From: an uncultured Clostridia bacterium
Lineage (GTDB): Bacteria; Bacillota; Clostridia; Christensenellales; Aristaeellaceae
Direction of reading: 5' to 3'
DNA: 64,000 nt
NCBI GenBank assembly: GCA_934636105.1
Contig: CAKTZR010000010.1
Coordinates: 1 to 64,000, forward strand
In this document: positions 40,962 to 50,591 of the stretch, in pieces
Numbering within the stretch: the stretch's first letter is position 1
Layout: each line of letters opens with the position of its first letter
Position numbers and translations under genes: made by a program
The notes under the pieces: generated by a model
What the model saw: the letters and a program-made list of their open reading frames with translations, nothing else
What the model was told of the DNA's origin: nothing
The model's database searches: none

Positions 40962-42309
40962 GCGCCCCCTTGACGCCCAATTTGCCCATCAGCTCCAGCC
41001 AAACGACCACCGCGCAGGCAATCGCCATCAGGCTGAGCACATTCATCGGGATAATCGTGTAGTTAAAAATCGCTTCCATGTAGCTGCACAGCGAAATCAG
41101 TTCCAGTACTCCGGCCACCGCCAGCCGCCGCGCGCTGCCCGCGCAGGCGAAGGCCAGCAGGCCCGCCAAATACAGGCTGCGCGCGTTCATCTGCGGCAGA
41201 ATCAGCAGCAGACCTGCCGCAAGCAGCAGCGCCGCGAGCAGCAGCGTGTCCGTGTCCGGCTCACAATGCGCATGAATCAGCGCAAAAGCGACCAGCAGCG
41301 CGCAGGCAAAGCCCAAATACATGCCCATGCCGCTGAACTCGCGGACGGAAGCGACCGTCATCAGGCTGTAAACGCCCGGCGCATGATCCGCCAGACCCGC
41401 GCCCTCATACGCCACCGCATCGATCTGCTGGGCATAGCGGCCAAACACCGCCGCAAGCCCCTGACCATCGACGAGGAACGCCGCCTGCATCAGCACAAAC
41501 GCCGCCAGACCCGCGAGCAGATGGCGAATGGAGACCTTTCCCTTCATGAAAAACACGAGCAGCAGCGGGAACAGGAACGCGGCTTGCAGCTTCGTCGCCG
41601 CAGCCAGCCCCCACAGGATGCAGCCCCAAACCGGATGATCATTAAGCAGCAGCGCCAGCCCCCAGAGCGTCAGCGCGGCGAACATCGCGTCGCACTGCGC
41701 CCAGCAGCCGCCGTTCATCAGCATCGTCGGTGCAAGCACGCAGGCAAACATCGCGCCCACGGCCGCGCCCGGCTTTGCGTTGCGCTCAAGCGCCAGCTTC
41801 AAAACGGCCAGCGCCGCCGCCGTCTGGCAGACCATGTCAAACAGTTTCACGGCGTACAGCTGCGAAAAATTCTCCAGCCGGGAAATCAGCGCCATCACGA
41901 TCAGGTAGCCGCCCGACCATGCGCCGTCTTCCCAGGCCATCGCCGTGCCGAGGTCATAGTTCCACATATCCTCCAGCATCGGCGTAAGCACCTTGCTCAT
42001 GCGCCCCGGCTTGATATCCAGCATCGCCAGATGCGCCGCCACCGCCAGCATCGCCAACGCCGCCGCGCACAGCAGCACCATCGCCGACTGTTCCTTCAGT
42101 GCGCGCCACGCGCCAAAGGTCAAAAGCGCCATGCACGCCGCGCCGATCAGCGCAATCACAAGCGTGCCTTCCATGCCCGCGCAGTTCTTCATTTCCAGCG
42201 CGAAAAACACGAGCGCCGCCGCCGCGCCCAGCAGCAGCTTGGGCAGGCCCTTCACCCGCGCTTCCAGCCCCGCGCGCAGCGGGTCGCGCATGATATTCGG
42301 ATTTTTCAT
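40939..42309 (-). CDS. GT-C-like membrane glycosyltransferase, second of a tandem trio
   Basis: About 456 residues and eleven to twelve membrane segments. Family loops are present but diverged: LEDMWNYDLGTAMAWEDGAW in the first outer loop, NGGCWAQCDAMFAALTLW, TKLQAAFLFPLLLVFF and LPQMNARSLYLAGLL. The last replaces the MHER found in the other two copies, so catalysis or specificity may differ. The ATG at 42309 has GGAGGTG upstream and overlaps the previous stop in an ATGA. A longer upstream frame is rejected because it overlaps the neighbour. Confidence 0.8.
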   Translation of the reverse strand: MKNPNIMRDPLRAGLEARVKGLPKLLLGAAAALVFFALEMKNCAGMEGTLVIALIGAACMALLTFGAWRALKEQSAMVLLCAAALAMLAVAAHLAMLDIKPGRMSKVLTPMLEDMWNYDLGTAMAWEDGAWSGGYLIVMALISRLENFSQLYAVKLFDMVCQTAAALAVLKLALERNAKPGAAVGAMFACVLAPTMLMNGGCWAQCDAMFAALTLWGLALLLNDHPVWGCILWGLAAATKLQAAFLFPLLLVFFMKGKVSIRHLLAGLAAFVLMQAAFLVDGQGLAAVFGRYAQQIDAVAYEGAGLADHAPGVYSLMTVASVREFSGMGMYLGFACALLVAFALIHAHCEPDTDTLLLAALLLAAGLLLILPQMNARSLYLAGLLAFACAGSARRLAVAGVLELISLCSYMEAIFNYTIIPMNVLSLMAIACAVVVWLELMGKLGVKGALARENDA

Positions 42310-43718
42310 GCCTTCACCTCCGCCAGAGCGGCATCCGTCTTTTCTTCGTGCAGGCTCTTGTAAAGCGCTGCGGCCGTCAGCGCGACGGCCAGCCCCTGAA
42401 ACACCGTCGCCCACTTGAGATCCAGAATTGCGTCGCCCGGCAGGCCCGCCGTGTAGCAGATGTAGGAAGCCAGACCAAACAGCAGCGGCAGCCAGACCCG
42501 CTTCGGTTTATACGCCGCAAGCACCAGCGCCAGCACGTCCGCGCCGAAGGTATAACGTTCGTGCATCTTCGGCAGGAAGAACGGCACGCCGCCCAGCACC
42601 AGCAGGCAGGTCAGCAGCGTTCCTTCCCGCGTGATGTGGTCGCGGCGCAGGCACACCATCAGGCAGACCGCGGTCAGCATCGCCATGCCCAGCGCCATCG
42701 CCATGCCGCTGAACATCGTATACATCGTGCCCTTGTCCATCGACGCGGGCAGGAAGTTATACAGGCTCGGCCCGTTGACGGTGATGAAGTTGTAGTTGCC
42801 CGCCTGCGTGGTGTACACGGTCAGCGCGTGGTGCAGCGATTTGCCGCCCCAGAACGCCGGAATCATCATCGCCAAATACGCCGCCGGAATCAGCACCAGA
42901 TGACGCAGCTTGATATCCTTCCGCAGCCACAGCGGCAGCAGCGCAGGCAGGAAGAAGACCGTTTGCAGCTTGAAGGAAAGCGCCATGCCGAAGAAAATCA
43001 TGCTCCATGCGCTTCGCTTTTGCAGCGCCATATACAGCGCCATCAGACACAGGGAGGTATAAATCACGTCGCACTGGCCCCAATACGCGCCGTTGAAGAC
43101 AACGGTCGGCAGCATCAGCGTCAGGTTGAAGATCACGACGCGCTTGCCCGCGCCTTTCACCTGCATCCCCGCCAGCTTGGTGACAGCATAGGCCAGCAGC
43201 ACCTCAAACGTCAGCGAGACGACCTTGACCAGATACTGCCACGGATAATTCTTCACCCGCGAAATCAGCAGCAGCAGATACAGATACGGCGGCGTGTAGT
43301 CGCTGCCGATATACGTGCCCAGGCCCTGCTTGATCCCCATCTGGGAATAATCATAAATCCAGTTGCTCAAAAAGATGTCGTAGTCGTCGCTCACATAGTC
43401 AAACAGCGAGACTTTAGCCAGCAGAATGGCGCCGACCACCACGCACAGCATCACCTGCGCGCCGACATTCAGTTTTTTGCCGATATGCAGCTCCACCGCC
43501 ACGGTGAGCGCATAAAGCGCGGCGAGCACAACGGCGATCAGCCGCGTCATTTCTTCCATGCGGAAGCCCGTAAATTCGTCGATCTTCGCGTAGCGCGCGT
43601 GATAAGCGAATACCGCGAACACCGCCGTCGCCAGCAGCACGAGCACATAGCGCGCCCAGTTCGGCATGCGGCGGTTCATCAGCCCGCGCAGCGCGTCGTC
43701 TGCAACATTTTTGTTCAT
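42306..43718 (-). CDS. GT-C-like membrane glycosyltransferase, first of a tandem trio
   Basis: About 470 residues with eleven or more membrane segments. Motifs are FDYVSDDYDIFLSNWIYDY (acidic first outer loop), NGAYWGQCDVIYTSLCLMALY, FKLQTVFFLPALLPLW, GPSLYNFLP and LPKMHERYTFGADVLAL. The ATG at 43718 follows GAAGGAAGG and lies about 50 bases after a promoter. First gene of a three-gene unit with overlapping ends, so the three products are probably made in step and may act on one glycan or sit in one complex. Confidence 0.84.
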   Translation of the reverse strand: MNKNVADDALRGLMNRRMPNWARYVLVLLATAVFAVFAYHARYAKIDEFTGFRMEEMTRLIAVVLAALYALTVAVELHIGKKLNVGAQVMLCVVVGAILLAKVSLFDYVSDDYDIFLSNWIYDYSQMGIKQGLGTYIGSDYTPPYLYLLLLISRVKNYPWQYLVKVVSLTFEVLLAYAVTKLAGMQVKGAGKRVVIFNLTLMLPTVVFNGAYWGQCDVIYTSLCLMALYMALQKRSAWSMIFFGMALSFKLQTVFFLPALLPLWLRKDIKLRHLVLIPAAYLAMMIPAFWGGKSLHHALTVYTTQAGNYNFITVNGPSLYNFLPASMDKGTMYTMFSGMAMALGMAMLTAVCLMVCLRRDHITREGTLLTCLLVLGGVPFFLPKMHERYTFGADVLALVLAAYKPKRVWLPLLFGLASYICYTAGLPGDAILDLKWATVFQGLAVALTAAALYKSLHEEKTDAALAEVKA

Positions 43719-43767
43719 AGCTGTTCCTTCCTTCGGGCAAGCGCCCGCGTTGGTTTCCATCCTCTTT

Positions 43768-43796
43768 ATTATACTGAAAAAAGCTGTTTCTGTACA
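43768..43796 (-). promoter_or_regulatory. Promoter of the GT-C trio
   Basis: On the minus strand TGTACA (43796-43791), 17-base spacer, TATAAT (43773-43768). Confidence 0.65.
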
Positions 43797-43970
43797 GCGA
43801 AAAAACGATATGCCCGTTCTTTTTACAGCTTTTCCCGCATAGAATAGGCTTTGGCAGCTTACTTCTCCTTTTTTCACATTTCAGCCCGCCTGCGGCCGCA
43901 TTTCGGCAATAAATCAGGCGTATGCTTAGGGTAACGATTTTTCATCAGATTGTTTTTTGAGGTGATTTCC

Positions 43971-44513
43971 TTGCAGCGTATTTCTTCCATACAGCCGATG
44001 CGCACGCCGAGGACGGCGGATTTTGATTTTTCGTTTTATGTGCCCTACGAAGCGGCGGTCGAGACCGCGTTTCTGGCGCTCTGCGCGGCGCGGATGCAGC
44101 TTGAGGAGGAACACACGCCCTTTGCCGTCCGCTCGATGACGTTCCGGCTCAAATCGCCCGCGTCCATTCGCGACAAGCTGCTCCGGCGCGGCCTGCCGCA
44201 GAGCGCGGAGGGCGCGGCCCAGCTGCACGATATCGCCGGGCTGCGCGTCGTGCTTTCCAGCGTGGAGGCGGTCTATCGCTTTGCGGATATTCTGCGCGCG
44301 TCCCCCTCTTGGCAGTTCGTCTGCGCGCGGGATTACATCGCCGCCCCGAAGCCCAGCGGCTACCGCAGCCTGCATCTGGTGATGCTCGTGCCCGTCTGCC
44401 GAAACGGCCAGAAAGCCACCGTCCCCGTCGAAATTCAGCTCCGCACGCCCGCGATGGATATGTGGGCCTGCGTCGAGCACGATCTCTGCTATAAGCCCGT
44501 GAAGGAAGCATAG
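43971..44513 (+). CDS. Small alarmone synthetase-like protein (RelA/SpoT synthetase domain)
   Basis: About 180 residues and a single (p)ppGpp-synthetase domain: FRLKSPASIRDKLLRRG, LHDIAGLRVVLSS, KPSGYRSLHLVML and VEIQLRTPAMDMWACVEHDLCYK. It lacks the HD hydrolase, TGS and ACT domains of long Rel proteins, as in RelP/RelQ-type enzymes. It should make pppGpp or ppGpp from ATP and GTP/GDP in the cytoplasm. The start is TTG at 43971, six bases after a GAGGTGA site. It is monocistronic and divergent from the GT-C trio. Confidence 0.88.
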   Translation: MQRISSIQPMRTPRTADFDFSFYVPYEAAVETAFLALCAARMQLEEEHTPFAVRSMTFRLKSPASIRDKLLRRGLPQSAEGAAQLHDIAGLRVVLSSVEAVYRFADILRASPSWQFVCARDYIAAPKPSGYRSLHLVMLVPVCRNGQKATVPVEIQLRTPAMDMWACVEHDLCYKPVKEA

Positions 44514-44565
44514 ATTACGTTGGGGCGTTGCCCCAATCCCCACCAGAAACCTGAGGTTTCTGGAT
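44514..44565 (-). repeat. REP-like palindromic repeat, copy A3 (inverted)
   Basis: Contains TGGGGC-gtt-GCCCCA and AGAAACC-tga-GGTTTCT, the reverse complement of the arrangement in copies A1 and A2. Confidence 0.75.
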
Positions 44566-44606
44566 TTCCCACCTTGTCTATGTTTATATAAATTGCATCC
44601 TGACAT

Positions 44607-44654
44607 GATAAAAAGCGAACCCCCTTCTTCCGAAAGAGATTCGCTTTTTTATCA
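44607..44654. terminator. Bidirectional terminator between the alarmone synthetase and opp genes
   Basis: AAAAGCGAA...TTCGCTTTTTT hairpin with A and T runs on both sides, serving both convergent units. Confidence 0.8.
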
Positions 44655-44864
44655 TCGAACAATGAAGAAGTATCCCGCCAGCGCCAGAATCGCCAGCACG
44701 ACCAGGCAGATCGGCACAATGGTAATCATCGCGGCGATCAGCATCGCCAATCCGTCGCCCTTCTCCATCTCGTCGCAGGGCGCGCGGTCTATCGGCTGCT
44801 CGCCCATTTTTTCCTTTTGCAGCTTGCGGAAGCGGTCATAGCGCCCCTTAAACGGCAGTCCCAT
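44652..44864 (-). CDS. Small single-pass membrane protein at the end of the opp operon
   Basis: The 70-residue product has a basic amphipathic start (LPFKGRYDRFRKLQKEK), an acidic patch and one strong C-terminal membrane helix (MLIAAMITIVPICLVVLAIL), ending IVR. It starts three bases after the OppF stop codon with an AAAAGGAA site, so it is very likely translated with the transporter genes. No family recognised. A role in assembling or regulating the transporter is possible from position alone. Confidence 0.65.
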   Translation of the reverse strand: MGLPFKGRYDRFRKLQKEKMGEQPIDRAPCDEMEKGDGLAMLIAAMITIVPICLVVLAILALAGYFFIVR

Positions 44865-44867
44865 AAC

Positions 44868-47403
<2,536 letters not shown>

Positions 47404-47421
47404 ATATTCTTCCCCTCCTTC

Positions 47422-49278
47422 TTATCGTTCGAGCGCCTTCGGGTCGAGCGCGTCGCGCAGACCGTCGCCGATCAGGTTGATGCAGATGGTGCAGATGCCG
47501 AAAATCGCAGCCGGGAACACCCACTGCCACCAATACTGCTGGATGACGATGGAGTTGTTCGCGCCGTTCAAGAGGTTACCCCACGTCGGGGTCGGCAGCG
47601 GAATGCCGAAGCCGAGGTAAGACAGCGTGGATTCGGTCAGCATGCAGGTGGCGAAATCCAGCGTCATGGAGACGATGAGCAGGCTGACGACGTTGGGCAG
47701 AATGTGGCGGAACACAATCGTGTGCTCGCGAATGCCCATCGCCTTGGCCGCGGTGACGTATTCCATCTCGCGCTGGGCGAGAATCTGCGCGCGCACAAGG
47801 CGGCAGGTCGGCACCCAGCTGAGCACGCCGAGCACGACCATAATCAGATACATGCGCTGCGTCGGGTCGAGCTTCGTGCCGATGACGGCGGAAAGAATCA
47901 TCGCGAACGGAATGAACGGCAAGCCGCCGACGATTTCCGCGATACGCATGATGAGGATATCGACGTTGCCGCCGAAGTAACCGGCCACGCCGCCGAAGAT
48001 GATGCCCAGAATCGTCGCGATGACGACGGAGATGGCGCCGACGGTCATCGTCACCTGACCGCCGTTGACGATACGGGTCAGCATGTCGCGGCCGAGGTTA
48101 TCCGTGCCGAGCACAAAGCCCTTGAGACCCCAGGTATACATCGTGCCGTCGCTGGCCAGCGCATAGTTCTGGTAGCTGGAAACAAAGATTTTTTCGATGT
48201 TGTCCGCATCCTGCGCCTTGGCGGGCACGTTAATCTGGCCGTATTTGTTGTCGCCCCAAGAGACCAGATCGCCGTTTTCCAGCAGCGCGGTGTAGTGGTA
48301 GCGGCCGCCGTAGATGTGGACGATTTTGGATTCAAGCTCCGGCACGTTGGCCTCGCCCTTGACGGCGTTGCCCCAGACATAGACCTCGCCGTCCTCGGTG
48401 ATGGCTGCGACGGATTTGCTTGTGGACGCGATATCCACGACGGTCTTGCCCTTCAACCCCGCCGGAATCTTCGCAAACGGGGAGGTCTTGTCCTTGTTGC
48501 CCGTGTAGGCCACGGTGCCGTCGGTCAGGAGGGCGATATATTCGTTATCCGTCAGCGCAACCTTGGCAATCTTGCCCTGATACTTGCTGCGAATCTTGAT
48601 ATCAGCCATGTTGCCGTTGCCCCAGAGGTAGAGGTTGCCGTCCGAACAGACGATGGCGGAGAACTGGTTGCTCGCTTCGAGCTGAATCACGTCCCACTCG
48701 TCGCCGCCGGCCTTCATGGCCTTCTTCATGTCGTTGGAGAATTTATCCTGCTGCAAACGCGTGTTGCCCCAGACATAAACCTCGCCGTCCGCGTCCACCG
48801 CGACGACGTGATCCGTACCGGCGGCAATCTGCACCAGATCGGCGCTGCGCACCTCGTCCGGGATGGTCGCCACGTCGATTTTATCGGTGATGCGGGTGTG
48901 GCCCCATGTATACAATTCGCCCTCGTTGTCGATGCCGATGCCGTAGGTGTTTCCGGAGGAGATATCCTTCACGCCGTTTTGGAGCAGCGCCTTCGGCACA
49001 TCCATCATGTTGTTGGAAGGCGGCAGGTTGGTCAGCGTGCTGTCCTGTTCGGAGAGGTCGAGCACCCAGATGTGCGGGCCGACCATCACGAACACGAAAA
49101 TCGCCAGAAACACAATCAGGCCGAACATGGCCAGCGGGCGATGGACGAAATTGCTGACCATCGCGCGCATCGGAGTCTGAATCTTTTCTTCTTCCTCGCT
49201 GGAAAGCTCCGGGCGTTCATGCAGGAAGCAGCGCTTGAACCAGCGCACGAGGAAGAATTCTTTTTTCTTGTTGCTCAT
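47422..49278 (-). CDS. oppC: Peptide ABC transporter permease (OppC type) carrying an extracytoplasmic RCC1 beta-propeller
   Basis: The 618-residue protein is twice the usual OppC length. A cytoplasmic N-terminus and first helix (residues ~49-68) are followed by about 290 residues with seven RCC1-type blades, each ending in a turn such as GELYTWG, GEVYVWG or GNLYLWG (near 120, 165, 214, 254, 297, 336 and 378). Normal OppC sequence then resumes at GTDNLGRDMLTRIVNG (~391), with five more helices and the EAA loop AAKAMGIREHTIVFRHILPN. The propeller thus occupies the first outer loop, where it could meet the binding protein or cell wall. The gene lies between oppB and oppD. No frameshift or stop separates the parts, so this is one polypeptide. 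Confidence 0.93.
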   Translation of the reverse strand: MSNKKKEFFLVRWFKRCFLHERPELSSEEEEKIQTPMRAMVSNFVHRPLAMFGLIVFLAIFVFVMVGPHIWVLDLSEQDSTLTNLPPSNNMMDVPKALLQNGVKDISSGNTYGIGIDNEGELYTWGHTRITDKIDVATIPDEVRSADLVQIAAGTDHVVAVDADGEVYVWGNTRLQQDKFSNDMKKAMKAGGDEWDVIQLEASNQFSAIVCSDGNLYLWGNGNMADIKIRSKYQGKIAKVALTDNEYIALLTDGTVAYTGNKDKTSPFAKIPAGLKGKTVVDIASTSKSVAAITEDGEVYVWGNAVKGEANVPELESKIVHIYGGRYHYTALLENGDLVSWGDNKYGQINVPAKAQDADNIEKIFVSSYQNYALASDGTMYTWGLKGFVLGTDNLGRDMLTRIVNGGQVTMTVGAISVVIATILGIIFGGVAGYFGGNVDILIMRIAEIVGGLPFIPFAMILSAVIGTKLDPTQRMYLIMVVLGVLSWVPTCRLVRAQILAQREMEYVTAAKAMGIREHTIVFRHILPNVVSLLIVSMTLDFATCMLTESTLSYLGFGIPLPTPTWGNLLNGANNSIVIQQYWWQWVFPAAIFGICTICINLIGDGLRDALDPKALER

Positions 49279-49290
49279 CGTTCTTCCTCC

Positions 49291-50325
49291 TTACTTGTCC
49301 ACACGCACGCGCGGATCGACCAGACCGTAGCTGATATCCATCAGCAGCGAACCGATCAGGGCGACGATGGTATAGAACATCTGAATCGCGAGCACCAGCT
49401 CAAAGTCAAGGTTATTCAGGCCCGCCCAATAGAGCTTGCCCATGCCGTTCAAAGAGAACGTGTTCTCGATGATGACCGAGCCGGAGAAAATGCTGATGAA
49501 CCAACCGATGATCGAGGTGATGATCGGCAGCAGCGCGTTGCGCCACGCGTGGGAATAGATGACGACCTTTTCCTTCAGGCCCTTGGCGCGCGCGGTGCGG
49601 ATGTAATCCATGCTCAGCGCGTCGATCATCGCGCTGCGGACATAGCGGGTCATGCCGCCCAGCGAGGCGAAGGTCATGACGATGACCGGCAGGGTGACGT
49701 GGTAGAGCATGTCGATGAACTCATCCCACTTGGTCGCGTAAATCGCGCCCGCCGTCTTCGTGCCGGAAATCGGGAAGATTCGCCAGAGCACGCAGAAGAA
49801 GAACATGAAAATCAGCGCGATGATGTAAATCGGCAGGCTGTAACCGAGCATCGTCACGACCTGCACGGTGTTATCCACTTTCTTGCCCTTGTGAACGGCG
49901 CAGAAAATGCCCAGCGGGATGGTGATGCCCAGCGCCAGAATCGTGGAGAAAATGTTGATGAAGATCGTGTTCTTCATCGGATCGACGATGACCTCGGTCA
50001 CGTCCTTCTTGTAGAACTGGGAATAGCCGAAGTTGCCCTGAAGCAGGCCGTTGAAGCCGGTGTTGTCCCCAACGTCCGGCCATAGGCCCATCCAGCGCAT
50101 GTAGCGGATGACCAGCGGATCATCCAGACCCATCTTCGCGCGCAGCTCCTGATACAGCTGTTCATACTCCGCCGGCTTGAGGCTCTGCTTCTGCGCTTCC
50201 AGTTCGGCGCGGGCCGGGTCTGTCGGAATGAGGTTGTACAGCGAATACATCAAAAACGAAACGATGAGAAACACAAGCGCCATGTATCCGATACGCTTGG
50301 CAACATATTTGCCCATCTCATCCAT
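49291..50325 (-). CDS. oppB: Peptide ABC transporter permease (OppB type)
   Basis: The 344-residue inner-membrane permease has six helices. Its N-terminus is MGKYVAKRIGYMALVFLIVS, and the long first outer loop is typical of OppB and contains a helical stretch (LEAQKQSLKPAEYEQLYQEL). The EAA loop is TARAKGLKEKVVIYSHAWRN and the C-terminus ISYGLVDPRVR. It dimerises with OppC. The first outer loop is somewhat long but has no folded insertion like OppC. It follows oppA after a terminator and a nested hairpin. Confidence 0.94.
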   Translation of the reverse strand: MDEMGKYVAKRIGYMALVFLIVSFLMYSLYNLIPTDPARAELEAQKQSLKPAEYEQLYQELRAKMGLDDPLVIRYMRWMGLWPDVGDNTGFNGLLQGNFGYSQFYKKDVTEVIVDPMKNTIFINIFSTILALGITIPLGIFCAVHKGKKVDNTVQVVTMLGYSLPIYIIALIFMFFFCVLWRIFPISGTKTAGAIYATKWDEFIDMLYHVTLPVIVMTFASLGGMTRYVRSAMIDALSMDYIRTARAKGLKEKVVIYSHAWRNALLPIITSIIGWFISIFSGSVIIENTFSLNGMGKLYWAGLNNLDFELVLAIQMFYTIVALIGSLLMDISYGLVDPRVRVDK

Positions 50326-50433
50326 CCTCTCTATGGTGTTTTTTTCTTTCTCTTTTTGCCGCGGCGCAGACCGCGTTGACGCAGGCGCTCGGCTTTCAGC
50401 TTGCCCGCCTGCCGTATATCTTCATTCATCCGC

Positions 50434-50497
50434 AGGACAAGTGCTTTGCCCTTGTTCTTTCCCGCCTTTGGGCAGCCAAGGGCAGGGCGCTTGTCCT
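50434..50497 (-). other. Nested inverted repeat between oppA and oppB
   Basis: AGGACAAG pairs with CTTGTCCT, and inside it GCCCTTG pairs with CAAGGGC, giving a long interrupted stem of about 64 bases in the oppA-oppB gap. It may stabilise or process the mRNA. No T tract follows directly. Confidence 0.6.
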
Positions 50498-50529
50498 TCA
50501 AAAAGGACGATTGCATTCAAAATCAAAAA

Positions 50530-50566
50530 GAAGGAAAAAGGGGACGGGCAGAACGCCCGCCCCCAA
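50530..50566 (-). terminator. Terminator after oppA
   Basis: On the minus strand GGGGGCGGGC-gttct-GCCCGTCCCC is followed by TTTTTCC. Partial read-through would set binding protein above permease levels. Confidence 0.82.
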
Positions 50567-50591
50567 TTCTGTGATCGGAACTGAGCAGAAA

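Noticed and set aside
43971..44513. Alarmone synthetase as a toxSAS-type toxin
   Set aside because: No antitoxin-like partner gene overlaps or adjoins it; motifs fit an ordinary small alarmone synthetase.
50331..50516. A 61-codon basic frame between oppA and oppB
   Set aside because: Overlaps the nested hairpin, has no convincing ribosome site and reads as Lys/Arg-rich noise.
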